From NCBI GenBank assembly GCA_003194525.1, contig NBIV01000208.1, positions 85,967-149,966 on the forward strand: DNA of 64,000 nt. The letters are read 5' to 3'. A program made the position numbers and the translations under genes. Source of the DNA: Gracilariopsis chorda (lineage: Eukaryota; Rhodophyta; Florideophyceae; Gracilariales; Gracilariaceae). Under the pieces are notes generated by a model, which was not told where the DNA came from, did not search any database, and worked only from the letters and a program-made list of their open reading frames with translations. The stretch's first letter is position 1; each line of letters begins with the position of its first letter. This document shows, piece by piece, positions 1 through 10,539 of the stretch.

Positions 1-1015
1 TTGCACTTCTTTCTAGTTTGGAGTGAACACCAGAACTTTTTCAAGTTTGGAATTCTCTGCATTGCTGTTGTTGGGTCATGGGAATTACTATGCTGTACCG
101 GGCGCTGAAAAGCGCGGCAGTATTCTCAAAGAACTTCTTAATCCCGTTCAGGGGATGCAGGGTACAGTTGGCAGTGTCACTCGGGCAGCAGGAAACAAGC
201 GGGTACCCTCACTGGCAGTGTGATGCCCTCTGGTGAGGGGCCGCTCGAAAACGAGTGGCCTTTACGGGAACCCCTGCCAAACAGAACAAGCGCTGTTTTG
301 ACGGACATGACTGATAGCCATGTTAGTGGCTATCATTATAGCTATCGAGATGTAGAATCTTACGAGTTCTAACTTGATGTAGTATGGGCCACTGATGGAA
401 AATGTTGAGAAATTAGTGCCACTTTTTTGCCGTTATGGCCAAAACCAGCATTTGCGTCCCAGATTGACATCATCTCTCAAAACGCATGTGTATCATTTTC
501 ATACATGCGCCTACGTGGCAGCAATGGTCAGTGTATGCAACGCCATCCATTACTCGTTTGAACCTGCAGCCTATCGTATCCAAATCAAAGAATGGAGCAA
601 GACCCTTGAGCACGTTTCTAAGTTTCGAAGAAGGCGCGCCATCGACCGAGAGGATGGGTTTCTGTCGACATTTGAAACATCACACATATGACGACCAATG
701 CGTTTAGATCTTATTTAACCCGTAGGATTCTATCAATACCAATTACACTGTGTATAATCGATGAAAAGAAAATGCATTCATCATACAACAAAGGAGAACC
801 TAGAGTTCATCCACAGTTCTAAATATGTATTTCAGGAAGACGCTATCGTCTATAGCGACCCAGCATCCTCCATAAATACCAGGAGCACAGTAAAGAATTG
901 ACTTCTATCCATAAGCAGTACCAATCACAATACGTACAAAAACAACTATCAAACCAACTATCAATCAACTTTGAAGCGATTTTCATAAAATACCAAAGCA
1001 AGGGTTTAATCTAAT
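1..1015. other. Upstream region without a supported gene; retroelement-like hairpins at 210-260
   Basis: I see no convincing gene here. The short open frames at 23-223 and 395-707 overlap each other and have no recognisable domain. Between 210 and 260 there are three adjacent short inverted repeats: CACTGGCAGTG at 210-220, CCCTC-TGGT-GAGGG at 226-239, and a 9-bp stem around AAAA at 239-260. They have the same style as the mini-palindromes in the LTRs at 35.6 and 54.4 kb, so positions 1-300 may be an LTR or internal fragment of a related retroelement. The last 100 bases before 1016 are rich in CAA and ATCAA and may be the 5' leader of the next gene. Confidence 0.4.
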
Positions 1016-2404
1016 ATGTCATCACGAAAACATTCGAATAGAGACAGGTCCGGTAGCTACCGCTCGACAAGCAGTAGCCGAACAAGTAGTGCCACACGAA
1101 ATAGTGACACAATGGAAGTTGCCGAAGCTCTTTTGCAACTCGGTAATAGAAGGAGGTTCCCCACTACGCCAGCTCCCTCAGGTGCCGGAACGCCGGCAGC
1201 ATCCGAGAGGAATGTTGCCCGCGGACGGGGATCTTCAAGCGTAGCACATCAGTCGGGTGCAGGTCCACTTACTGCAGGTCAGCCTACTGCAAGTCAGCCT
1301 ACTGCAAATCGACCTACTGCACGTCGACCTACTGCAGTTCGATCGCCTGTTGTAGGTCAATCACCTGTTGCAGGTCGATCTACCGCAGGTCCATCAGGAG
1401 CAGCAGCTTCTGGCACATCCCCACACGTTGCCGGTCCATATCTCATAGGTCCTTTTGTGCCAACAACAAGAACATATTTCGCCGGTTCCGCAGGCGCAGG
1501 CTCATCTGGCGCAGGCCCATCTGGCGCAGGCCCATCTGGTGCAGCTCGTGGAGCAGTCCCTGGTGCGTCTCGACATGTTATAGGTCCATATTTCACAGGT
1601 CCGAATGTCGCAAGTTCATCAGTCGCGGGAGCAGGTCCATCGGGCGCAAGACCATCTACAGGCGGCGCAGCACGACCTCCAGCCTCTCGCAAGCGAGCTG
1701 TGCCTGTGCCTGCACCTGCGCCTGCGACTGCGCCTGCGCCTATGCCTGCGCTTGCCCCTGCACCTGCCCCTGCATCTGCCCCTGCACCTGCGCCTGCGAC
1801 TGCGCCTGCGCCTATGCCTGCGCTTGCCCCTGCACCTGCTCTAGCACCTGAGGCCGCAGGACAACGGCAATCCAAGAAAAGTCGGAACTATGATTGCAAT
1901 AAGTGCAAGCGCACATTCAACACCGTGCAGGAAGCCCATGAGCACAAACGCAGCTGTCTACAAGTTCACAAATGCGCGTGTGGCTATACAACCCCATATG
2001 TGAAAGTGTTCTTACGGCACTCCGCAAGGCATGAGGAAAAGAAATGTCCCGAATGTGACCAGACTTTTTTCTCAAAGGAGGCTCGAAACAGTCACATTGC
2101 ATCACATCATAGGGTTCCGTCACAACCGCAAAGTTATACCTGCGAACTATGTGGAAGGACTTACTCAAGACAAGACAGCTTGAAAAATCATACTCAGCAA
2201 ATGCACCCAGGCACGATTCCGCTGCCATTTTCATGTCCACATTGTTCTCGTACCTTCACTTCAGAAAGAGCCTTGAGGACCCACTCTTCCAAATCACATG
2301 GGAAAGAAGAGAGGCCGAAACTTCAATGTGACATTTGTGGACGTGAATTCGACAGAAGTTTTAATCTGAAGAGACATAGGGATTCTCATAAAGAGGGCCA
2401 ATAA
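1016..2404 (+). CDS. C2H2 zinc-finger protein with Pro/Ala-rich repeat region
   Basis: This is an intact 462-codon frame. Residues 1-85 are Ser/Arg-rich. Residues 85-285 are low complexity, with repeated PTAxxPTA, AGPSGA and PAPAPA-type motifs that suggest a disordered linker. The C-terminal part (about 292-460) carries six consecutive zinc-finger units. Four are clear C2H2 fingers (CPEC..H..H, CELC..H..H, CPHC..H..H, CDIC..H..H). The first ends in H-x3-C and the second has CxC spacing, so both are atypical. A nuclear DNA-binding regulator is the natural inference; its target is unknown. The ATG follows an A-rich leader and there is no sign of an intron. The long minus-strand frame at 1357-1875 is a shadow of the Pro/Ala repeats. 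This is the best candidate for a host gene in the window. Confidence 0.85.
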   Translation: MSSRKHSNRDRSGSYRSTSSSRTSSATRNSDTMEVAEALLQLGNRRRFPTTPAPSGAGTPAASERNVARGRGSSSVAHQSGAGPLTAGQPTASQPTANRPTARRPTAVRSPVVGQSPVAGRSTAGPSGAAASGTSPHVAGPYLIGPFVPTTRTYFAGSAGAGSSGAGPSGAGPSGAARGAVPGASRHVIGPYFTGPNVASSSVAGAGPSGARPSTGGAARPPASRKRAVPVPAPAPATAPAPMPALAPAPAPASAPAPAPATAPAPMPALAPAPALAPEAAGQRQSKKSRNYDCNKCKRTFNTVQEAHEHKRSCLQVHKCACGYTTPYVKVFLRHSARHEEKKCPECDQTFFSKEARNSHIASHHRVPSQPQSYTCELCGRTYSRQDSLKNHTQQMHPGTIPLPFSCPHCSRTFTSERALRTHSSKSHGKEERPKLQCDICGREFDRSFNLKRHRDSHKEGQ

Positions 2405-3670
2405 CTATACCCATTGTGATTGTGAAGCAATACTTTTGGAAAACGAAGGATATGAATCGCTGCATAGAGCAATTGCCAAGTCCCTCAACTGCATAGACAT
2501 TACATGACAGACTCTGTAAACGATAAATCCCTTCCATTAAAACTTGCTCGCAGTATTGAGATAAGCACAACCCGCCAAGACGGAGATGAGCATTAAAACG
2601 GTCCACAAACGCACTTGCATACAGCACTACGATATTGGTACAGGACGTATTCCATAATAAGACATGCGAGTACATATTCACTACTCATGTCGTATTCAAT
2701 TCCGGGGGTTCACGTATCGAGCAGAATCGTAGCAAGTAAACGATGACGTGGTACTGGGAACATGCCAGAATCAATCTATACGACACATTCGGTTGCTTTT
2801 TGTAAGACTTAAAGAGGTCAAACAAATTAAGAGAGCCAGTGTCGGGAGCATCGAACTTTCTACTTCGTGCTGCCCGTGGTGCCGTTCATGTATTAAGAGA
2901 AGCATAAAGGTAGGTAGCTTTGCCTTCAGTGAATTGATTAGAAAAGAATACGGCTTCCAGGGCACTGCAGAAGTGGATTTATTTGAGCCAAATTTGGTTA
3001 TGGAGGGCAACAGAACACCCGGCCGGCGCTACTTTGGCAAAGGCGACCTTTCGTTGTTGTTCTGTTGATGTACTACGGTATCAATCGTGTTCAATGTGTG
3101 ATATGCTGTAGCACTTCAAGTTACCCGCTCACAACTCCCCGGAATAGTATGTATCCTCTGCGGAACCCTGTACGATCTCAGCTCTTCTGAGGTCTTGCTG
3201 ATGGTATGTAAACCTGCACCTCTCCCTTTCCCAAAGATAAAAGATATGTCGCTTGGAAACCGCCCAAAGGCGAACAATAACTTCAATTTAGTTTATTTTA
3301 TTCCGCCTTTGTCCGCAGCTAGAAGTCTGGTTGTTTAAAGATGATCAGCAAAAACAGAACCAGCCTATCGAGGTTTAATGTTTGCCGAATGCTGCGAACT
3401 TGCAGTGATTTCTTTCCAGAAGATGCCAATGTCAGAAATTTCCACAACCCTCAATTGTTCAAAACACTAGAAGCATCCGCGCAGGTTCCTCCCGAGCGAC
3501 TGTACCTATTCGCTGGCCGTTGGGCTATTGAAACTAATTGAGCTACGGGTATAAAACAACCACTAAGAAAAGTGTAGGGGGGGTGAAAGGAAACAGAAAA
3601 TCACTGCGTCACTGAAGTTCAGAGAGAACTAGGGCCGTATTCTTGACTGAATGACTACACCAAAAACATG
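2405..3670. other. Non-coding interval
   Basis: No supported gene is present. A 106-codon frame at 2748-3068 and a 66-codon frame at 3341-3541 have no domain and are overlapped by antisense frames. I see no clear terminator, repeat or RNA gene. The interval ends at the target-site duplication of the next retrotransposon. Confidence 0.4.
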
Positions 3671-3675
3671 GTGAC

Positions 3676-3984
3676 TGTTGGTCGGATACGATACGCGGTC
3701 GAAGTGTTTCTGAGTAGCGCGATAGGCGAGAAGAACAGGCACAAAAATGCTCAGAGGTCTCTCTGAGCTCTGCCCCCTTCCTCCAGAGTTCTTCCTCCGA
3801 AGGCAGGCTTATTTATTCTCTAGTTCTACAACGCGCCGCCTTCCACTAGAAGGCACCTACGACTGCGTAGGTTGCGTGTGCACTGCGTGGACTACCACGC
3901 AATTCAAACTGCTTCAGTTTGAATTTTGGTGCTTCTTCTGGAAACAACTGTTTCCGCTTTGGGGAATTGCCGCAATAGTTAATA
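3676..3984 (-). repeat. 3' LTR of element 1
   Basis: This is the downstream LTR in element orientation. On the plus strand it starts TGTTGGTCGG and ends TTAATA, whereas the other copy ends TTAACA, so the element-sense TG terminus has become TA. It contains six neat short inverted repeats: an 8-bp stem around GTCT near 3750, CCTACG-actg-CGTAGG, GCGTGG-acta-CCACGC, CAAACT-gcttc-AGTTTG and GGAAAC-aact-GTTTCC among them. Several of these stems are broken in the partner LTR. The purine tract lies immediately outside the right end. Confidence 0.92.
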
Positions 3985-4012
3985 GTCCCCCATAATCGAA
4001 CGACTCGTTTGA

Positions 4013-4345
4013 TTAGTGTAGTTCAATGTTGCGAGCACTTTTCCGCTGACGCTGGGTTCGGGACGTTTGCAGGTCTTCCAAATATTCCTCCAACAGTATC
4101 GGTACATCTTGCTTGAGTGATTCAACAGAGACCCAGTCGGTCTCATCTTTGGTAAGGCCTTTCCACTTCACAAGCAGTTGCGGAACGCCGGCGTTGCGAC
4201 AAATGTCCTTGAATTCCTCGATTTTCAGCAATTCGTTTGCTTGATATGCAAGATGGTCCTTGACTTCTTCAGTAACCATAAAGTCTCTGTTGCTGTAGAA
4301 ATTTACGTGACGTCCATGAACCCATTCTTTTTCTTCTGATAGCAA
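4013..4345 (-). pseudogene. Integrase C-terminal chromodomain of element 1
   Basis: This 110-codon frame lies out of register with the integrase. It contains LVKWKGL, a DETDWVSVESL stretch and a final helix VPILLEEYLEDL, which together are a chromodomain as found at the C-terminus of chromoviral integrases. In this family the domain targets insertion to modified chromatin. The stop lies next to the polypurine tract and 3' LTR. Bases 4346-4686 hold out-of-frame remnants of the integrase C-terminal barrel region. Confidence 0.85.
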
Positions 4346-4686
4346 GTCCTCGACTTGAAAGACGTAGTGGGATATGCAGTGTGTAACTCTAAAAGGCTCA
4401 TACCATTTCAGATTGAGTTTTGAATCAGCGTGCTTCTGCGAGACACCTCGAAGGACAAAACTCCCTTTGAGAAGTTGATGCTTCGGATTCCTGTTTAGCG
4501 ATTATGGGAGTCAACAGAGGCCTTTTGGTGCTTGTCTGCACCGCTAGCGCATGCTTTGTGCAGTTGCACGAGTGATTCGTGCAGCTTCTTGGTTTCGATT
4601 ACGGCTTCCCGTTTCGCTTTCTCAGCTCATTTCGTCGTCACAACTGCATGATCCCTGACGATGGCAGACAGTGGTGAGTCCCGTGA

Positions 4687-6405
4687 TTATCCAGTGAAAA
4701 TCATGAGAGGGCATTTGCCGTTCAGTCTACGCGTAGGTGAATTGTTCAGGGCAGACTGGACTAGAGGAAGAATTGACAGCCAGGCCTTTTGCGGCATTTG
4801 AAACTCAGACATTATCGCCCTTGTCGTTTTCAGTAACTCTCTACACACTACTTCCACATATCCATTAGTCCATGGGCAATACGAGAGTGTGAAATGGTGA
4901 TTAGCGTTCAGTGCCTCGGCAAACTGCTTCACTAGCTGATTCTTGAAATAGCTTCGTTTGTAGGATATCCAACATTTCGGCACTCCGAAGGATGCAAACC
5001 AGTCCAATAGTACCTCTGCTGTATTCTCTGCGTCAGCCTCTGACGCAGGCTTTAGCCAAACGTATCCCGACAAATCGTCCTTGACGATTAGGACGTACAG
5101 AAAGTCTCTCTCTCCGCGTTTCATGAAACAGTAGTCGAAATGGATTATCTCGTTCGGCTTGCTTGCATGCATGGTGTGGCCGAGGGTTCTGGGTAGAATT
5201 GAACCAGATTCTGTTGCAATGCAGTGAACGCAGTATGATACAAACTGCTGGGTGTCTTTGCGAATGTTCTTCCAACGAAAGTGTTCCGAGACGGATGCTA
5301 GCGTAGGGTCAAATGCTCTGTGGCCACCTCTTCCGGTATTTGCGGCGATAACCGTTCGTAGGCGCAGCAGCTTTTCCGGTTCGGGAATCCATATCTGGCC
5401 TGAAACGAATTTCCAAGGCTTCTTTTGCTTCAAGAGATTCTTTGGAGCTTGTGTGAAGTGCATATTCTGTGACGCGATGATTTCTTTCTTCGATTGCCAA
5501 TGGAATTTTTCGTTGATCCCTGGATTGATCGAGGTGACCATGAGTGCGCTGACTCGTCCTACATTAGAGGACTGTACCGTCTTCTTCGGCTCTATCGCCA
5601 ATCTGGAGAGCATGTCCGCCCAGACGTTTTTCTCTCCCGGGACGTGCTCGATGATGTAGCAGAATGCGCTCAGCTTGAGGGCCCATCGCATGAGCTTGTC
5701 TGCTGCATCTCGCACGATTCCCGGGTTCTGACCGTCTTGGTCGTATATGTATACGAGGTTGGCATGGTCGGTGTAGATTGAGGTCGTTCTGCTAACTGTG
5801 AGATAGTCCATTCTGCACATCGCTTCGACTATAGCAAACCCTTCCTTCTCAGGGACGCTCCATCTTTCCGAAGAACCTCTGAAGGAACCAGACAAGAGAC
5901 ACACTGGCTCGTGCCTTTGGTTTTAGACTGATTTGCGTTCTTCCGCCTCAGGCGACTGCGTTAGGATGGCAGACCAATGAAAATCCGAGGCGTTGGTGAA
6001 GAGGCAAGTTCTGTACCCTTCCTTAGGGAGCGAGAGCTTAGTTGCGGCAGGTAGCTGGGAGATTATTTGGTTGAATGCTGTGGTGTGTTTATGCCGCCAA
6101 GAGTTGCTAATGCAAATCTTCTCCACCGCCTTCTTGGTTCGCTTACCGGCTTGCTTATACGCGTCTTCGAGTAGTTCATGAAGCGGCTGAACTATCTGTG
6201 AGTTGTTCGGAATAGAGGATCGCATCCAGTTTTTGGCGCACATTAACTGCTGCAGTTCGCTACCCATCTGAGGCTTTCGCATGGTCAACAGTGCCTCAAG
6301 GTTCCGAGGGTCGAAACGGACTCCTTCTTGCGATATGATTTTTCCGCAGAACTTCACTTCCTCGCAGAAAAAAACAAGATTTGGCCGGGTTGACTTTGAA
6401 ACCAA
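4687..6405 (-). pseudogene. RNase H and integrase of element 1
   Basis: This is one frame with a single TAA at 5923-5925. The first part (6405-5930) is the end of RT plus the thumb and connection. RNase H follows, with IYTDHANLVYIY and an ADMLSRL end. Integrase has an HHCC finger (GHRAFDPT..H..CVHC), then the core IHFDY. The region equivalent to SDxGSxF reads SYKRSYF, so the second catalytic Asp is lost. TNGYVE retains the Glu. Integrase function is therefore doubtful. The frame stops at 4687 and a further frameshift leads to the chromodomain. Confidence 0.85.
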
Positions 6406-7627
6406 TCTCGCGACAGACAGATAGAAAAGCCTTAATGTCTTCTAGTACCTTCTCCTCCGTTTTCGCGTACATGAGAAACTCGTCAAGCCACTGTATCATT
6501 CGCTGTACCTTTCCGGCAAATTGTTCGCTAGTGATAGACTGGAAATGATTCCCAGAATCCATTCCTCCCTGCAAAGTTCGTGTTGGTGAGTAAACTCCAT
6601 CTCGGGTTTGTATGGACATGATTTCTTGCGCGGTAGGGTCTAGCAGAATTTGCCAGTATCCGTGGGTGAAATCGATGTTCGCATAGCATTCGCTCTCACT
6701 GCAGTTCTGGAGAAGGGATTCCAGATGTGGCATCGCTGACTGCAGCGGAAGTGTCCTGGCATTGATTCCACGAAGATCCACTGTAAAAGGTAGCTTTTCC
6801 GTGCCCGGCTTCGGTACAGCTAGTGTTGGACTTGCCCAATGAGCGCCCGGGTTCTTATATACAGTGCCAATTTTTTCGAGCTGCCGTATTGTGTGTTGGA
6901 TGAAAACTCTTTGGTTTGGGGCGTAGTGGCGCTGGGCGCATCGGAAGGGCCTGGAGTTAGGTTTAAGCTGCACAGACAGCGGTTGTACCTTTGCCGGAGG
7001 ATCGGGCCCCAGTTTGACGCGGAAGCAGTCCCGATGGCTTTCCAATAAGGATTTCAATTCTTTGGTGCCTGTCGGTGACATTCCGTTGGCTGTGGCGTTT
7101 TCAACGGCCTTCAGTACTGCTTCTTGAATCGTTTTGTCTGTGTCGATCCCGAATCCTGCTTGCAGATACTCTGGAAGTTCTATCGGATCGTCATCTGCTT
7201 CGTTGTAGCTCAGTCCCTTGAAGGGTGTCGAGGAAAACCGAGCAGTCTCTGACTTCAGCTCTCTCTCTGACATACCGTTGATTTCCGCGCCAACTTTCCA
7301 AAGGTGCTTTCCTAGATCGAATCCGATCGCCTTCAGAAGCGGTCTTCCTAGCAGCACTTCTGCCATGTCGTCATCTGCAATAAAAAAGTCTACTTTTCGA
7401 ATGCGGACGGGAAGGCCAGTGTTCGGCAAGATAATCGTAAGTGATAGCTGCGTCTTTCCCGCAGGTGTCGAATTACGCATGTTTGTATGGTCTCGGAATG
7501 CGGGCTCCAGTATCATTGGCTTCTCCAGTCTCTGGTAGGGCGTGTCGGGATGCTTCTCCCGGATTACTGCAAATACCGCGGATGATATTGCAGAATAGTC
7601 GGCTCCTGAATCTCCCAGGGCGACTTC
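6296..7627 (-). pseudogene. Protease and reverse transcriptase of element 1
   Basis: The frame begins right after the TAG with the aspartic protease motif DSGAD (about 7598-7612) and the later LLGRPLL flap-side motif. It continues into reverse transcriptase with WASPTLAVPKPG, PFTVDLRG, DFTHGYWQ and QGGMDSGNHFQ. The catalytic YxDD equivalent reads WLDE: Glu at 6479-6481 replaces the second Asp, so the polymerase is probably inactive. The frame ends at 6296 after shifting out of register around 6370-6400, where the true continuation is read in the next frame. Codons 1-100 downstream of the first ATG (7516) are protease C-terminus and linker. Confidence 0.85.
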
Positions 7628-7630
7628 CTA

Positions 7631-8638
7631 CACGTCGTTGAGAAATACCGAGTACCTGCCTTCGTCTTCATTCAGGATTGTTCGTGAAAGGGAACGAACG
7701 GAAGAAAAGTTCGCTTTCTTGCCTGTTCTCTTCTTGTTTCCGAAGAATCGGTCCAAAATTTCCCGCCGTCTCTCCTTAGAGGTGACTGGACACTTGCTCA
7801 TGGAGTGGCTGCCATCGCATTTCTCGGTGTTGAGGCATGGCTTGTTCCAGTTTCCTTGGGCTTCCTTCCTTTTCGTGTGGGCGGGATCTCCCTTCTTTCC
7901 AAGACGTTCGGGGACGGGACGGTTAGTCTTCTGAACCTTTCCTGGGCGCTCTTGCCCGGTTGCGTTCTGGTTATTCCTCTGATGACTCTGTCAGTGCTTT
8001 CGTTTGAGCTTTGAAGTAGCTGACTGTACGGGGTGAACGTGGTCGGCGAGTTTTGAGAATGTGTTGGCAAAGAACGTTAAGTTTCATTGTTGCTCTGCAG
8101 TCCACATACCCATCTTGTCTCTAACCATTTGCTTTAGTTCGGGCGGTTCTACTTTGCTGACGAGCTTGGCAATTAGCTGTTTGCACCTGTCGCACTCTGT
8201 GATTAACTCGGATGCATTGTGCTCGTCGAGTGCGGTTATCACGTCAAGCACAAACTGTTCGGCTGTCCCGGCGGGGTCTTTCGGTAAGAGCTTATAAGTC
8301 ACGCTTGAAATCACTTCTTCCACGCGATCATTTAAGTCACGCGATGTGTGTGCCAGACGGGAGTGAAACCAGTTCTTCACGGCATCCTCGGTAGCGTCTT
8401 CGGCCTTCGAAGCGCACTCGATCCTACCTAGGATGCAAAGGCTGTGCAACAGCTTTGGTTTGATGCATTGACGAATTGAGGCAGCTTTGATTCTCTGGTT
8501 TGTTGGTCTTCTCGCATTGATGTCATTCACGCGCTCCACATAGGCTGAATAGTTTGTCTCAAAACGAATTAGTTCCGGTTGCGTTGCTTTACCCAAGTTC
8601 GGGGCCTGGATTGTGTTAACCAATCCGTAAATAGACAT
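7631..8638 (-). pseudogene. Gag polyprotein of element 1 (in-frame stops)
   Basis: The start is taken at the ATG at 8638; the frame is open a few codons further upstream from a TTG. The capsid-like part runs to a TGA at 8081-8083. The frame then stays open through a lysine-rich region with a C-x5-C-x3-H-x4-C motif near 7805-7855, a variant zinc knuckle. A second TGA lies at 7991-7993 and a TAG at 7628-7630 immediately before the protease. No frameshift is needed from 8638 to 6296. Gag would package element RNA. The stops may be nonsense mutations; the position of the last one, at the Gag/protease border, resembles stop-codon read-through sites of some retroviruses, which is only a possibility here. 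Confidence 0.75.
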
Positions 8639-8684
8639 CTTCTCCTCGTAGTGTTCCGGTACGATTTGACGTCTCAAAGCACTT

Positions 8685-8993
8685 TGTTGGTCGGATACGA
8701 TACGCGGTCGAAGTGTTTCTGAGTAGCGCGATAGGCGAAAAGAACAGGCAAAAAACTTCTCAGAGGTCTTTCTGAGTTCTGCCCACTTTCTCCAGAGTTC
8801 TTCCTCCGAAGACAGGCTTATTTATTCTCTAGTTCTACTACGCGCCGCCTTCCACTAGAAGGCAACTACGACTCCGTAGGTTGCGTGTGCACTGCATGGA
8901 CTACCACGCAATTTACAATGCTTCAGTTTGAATTTTGGTGCTTCTTTTGGAAACAAATGTTTCCGCTTTGGGGAATTGCCACAATAGTTAACA
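8685..8993 (-). repeat. 5' LTR of element 1
   Basis: This is the same length as the 3' LTR and about 93% identical by eye count. It is followed by the target duplication GTGAC. The bases just inside it (minus strand AGTGCTTTGAGACG) do not begin with TGG, so no standard tRNA primer-binding site is evident. AT-rich TTATTTATT near 8818-8827 could hold a TATA or polyadenylation signal. Confidence 0.92.
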
Positions 8994-8998
8994 GTGAC

Positions 8999-9369
8999 TT
9001 TTGACTGACTAACTTCAGTTTTAGAAATTCAGTCATCAAAAATATTGAATTCAAATGCTTAAGTTTAGACAAGGAAAAGCGGCCTTTGGCCGCAGGCGAT
9101 TCCTCGCGCCGCGGCCGAAGGTTTGCATGAGATATAAGCACACATTTTGGTTTACGCATAAACTAAACTATGTCAAATTATTGACGCCTATGTACAAAGT
9201 CTACAGCTTCTTTTAAAACACGGTTTTTGATGCTTACCGGCATAAGATGGAAATTATGTGCATTTTGGGGGGTGTCGTCTTCACTATGAAGCATTTACAC
9301 ATCATCAGATGTTTTTAAACGCGAGACTCTAACATAGACCAGGCCCGACAAAAACTTGTTTCTTCGAAC
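8999..9369. other. Interval between element 1 and Helitron A
   Basis: No coding signal is recognised. A 78-codon minus frame overlaps the LTR boundary (8923-9159) and is not supported. A 3' truncated end of the Helitron gene or its flank lies here, but I could not place a CTRR-type Helitron terminus. Confidence 0.35.
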
Positions 9370-9829
9370 GTCAATTATCCTTTTCGCAAGCATTTGTCTC
9401 GTAATATGTCATGTAGTCCAAGTCCATGTACCGGGAAGGTAGCTTGAAATATCTCTCGAGCAGGGAAGACTTCAGACGTGTAGGCAGTTTTACCTTTCGA
9501 ATCAAAACCTATCGCTGTCCACGGGGATGTATCTCAAGTGCCTGTACAGTTGGATTGATGCAAACATGCCTGAATTCAAAGAGGTTCCATGCTGCTTCAA
9601 CCGTGCCTAACACTCTCGCTCTCATTTATGCTCTGATTTCATTTTGAATCATGTCGCTCTGTGCACTTTATTACCTTTCCGTTCGACTTGATACAACCAA
9701 ATTCGGTTTTTTGGCACTGGGGAAAGCGTATTGTATCAGGTATGCTACAGCGCAGCCTCCTTGAATTCTGTCAACATTGATGTGAGCCTTTTATTTCATT
9801 GTGAGACCTGGATTGTACGGAAACACTTT

Positions 9830-10539
9830 CTAATCTTCTGCCTTTCTTCTTCGGTAGGTCACTCGGTTTATGTACTGATTCCTCGTTGTGTAAGCCACCA
9901 TTTGTTGTCGATAATAGCCAAACCTGCAGCTCCCATCAGAGGTACGACCGCGGCAATATGGAGAGTGTCTCTGCATATTGAATTCCTTCACCAATTTCCG
10001 AGGTTCCTGGTCTTTAGGTGAGTCAACTTGACGCAGTTCAGCTTTGATCCAACTGGCAATGATCTCAGGATCTTCAATTTCGCCCCCTCCAACCAAAGAA
10101 GAATATGATGATGTGGAGTATTTCTCTCCTCGGACTCACGTTTGGCAGCAATCCCAATGGCTTTGAAGCCAAAGAGCTGTTCTGAATAATTCTGTAAATC
10201 CTTCATTATTGATTTCTTATACTGGTTGTACATGTTTGCAATAAGATCTGGACTATCAAAAGGACGGCTTCTGTTTCCCTGTGGAGAAAATGCTCCGGTG
10301 TTTTCGTTGTCCATACTAAGCCTTTTCATCCCTTCGTGCCATACGTTCATTGTCACTGTGACGAAAAGCGTCGGGGAGCCCATTCGAGCGACCATTGCTT
10401 GCACATCAAGTCGTTTTTGTCTCCAATACGCCGCAGAGTTTTTGTGATAACCTGGAAGGAAGACTTTATAGGGAGGGCCAAGTTCATCTGTTCCGGTGTG
10501 GGTTCCAGCCCGCAGCTCCCGTTCTTCAACCATTCTCAT
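9830..10539 (-). pseudogene. Helitron Rep nuclease domain (Helitron_like_N), copy A
   Basis: Two overlapping frames (10539-9988 and 10096-9830) encode the rolling-circle Rep. SPTLFVTVTMNVW is the first conserved motif. TPHHHILLWLEG holds the metal-binding HUH motif, here His-His-His at 10105-10113. The product would nick DNA and start rolling-circle transposition. A frameshift near 10000-10050 and stops upstream and downstream show it is broken. The closest relative in the window is copy B at 19.3-20.0 kb, which shares the HHH variant. Confidence 0.8.

Larger units (their letters stand above)
3671..8998 (-). mobile_element. Complete but decayed Ty3/Gypsy chromovirus (element 1)
   Basis: The element is bounded by the 5-bp direct repeat GTGAC at 3671-3675 and 8994-8998. 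The 309-bp LTRs lie at 3676-3984 and 8685-8993. Order on the minus strand is gag, zinc-knuckle-like motif, protease (DSGAD), reverse transcriptase, RNase H, integrase and chromodomain, which is the Ty3/Gypsy chromovirus order. By eye the LTRs differ at about 20 of 309 positions, so the insertion is not recent. Gag through RT lies in one reading frame broken by three stops. A frameshift separates RT from RNase H/integrase and another precedes the chromodomain. A purine tract (GGGGGAC on the minus strand) abuts the 3' LTR. The copy cannot be autonomous. Confidence 0.93.

Noticed and set aside
1357-1875. 172-codon minus-strand ORF rich in Ala/Gly/Pro
   Set aside because: Antisense shadow of the Pro/Ala repeats in the zinc-finger gene.
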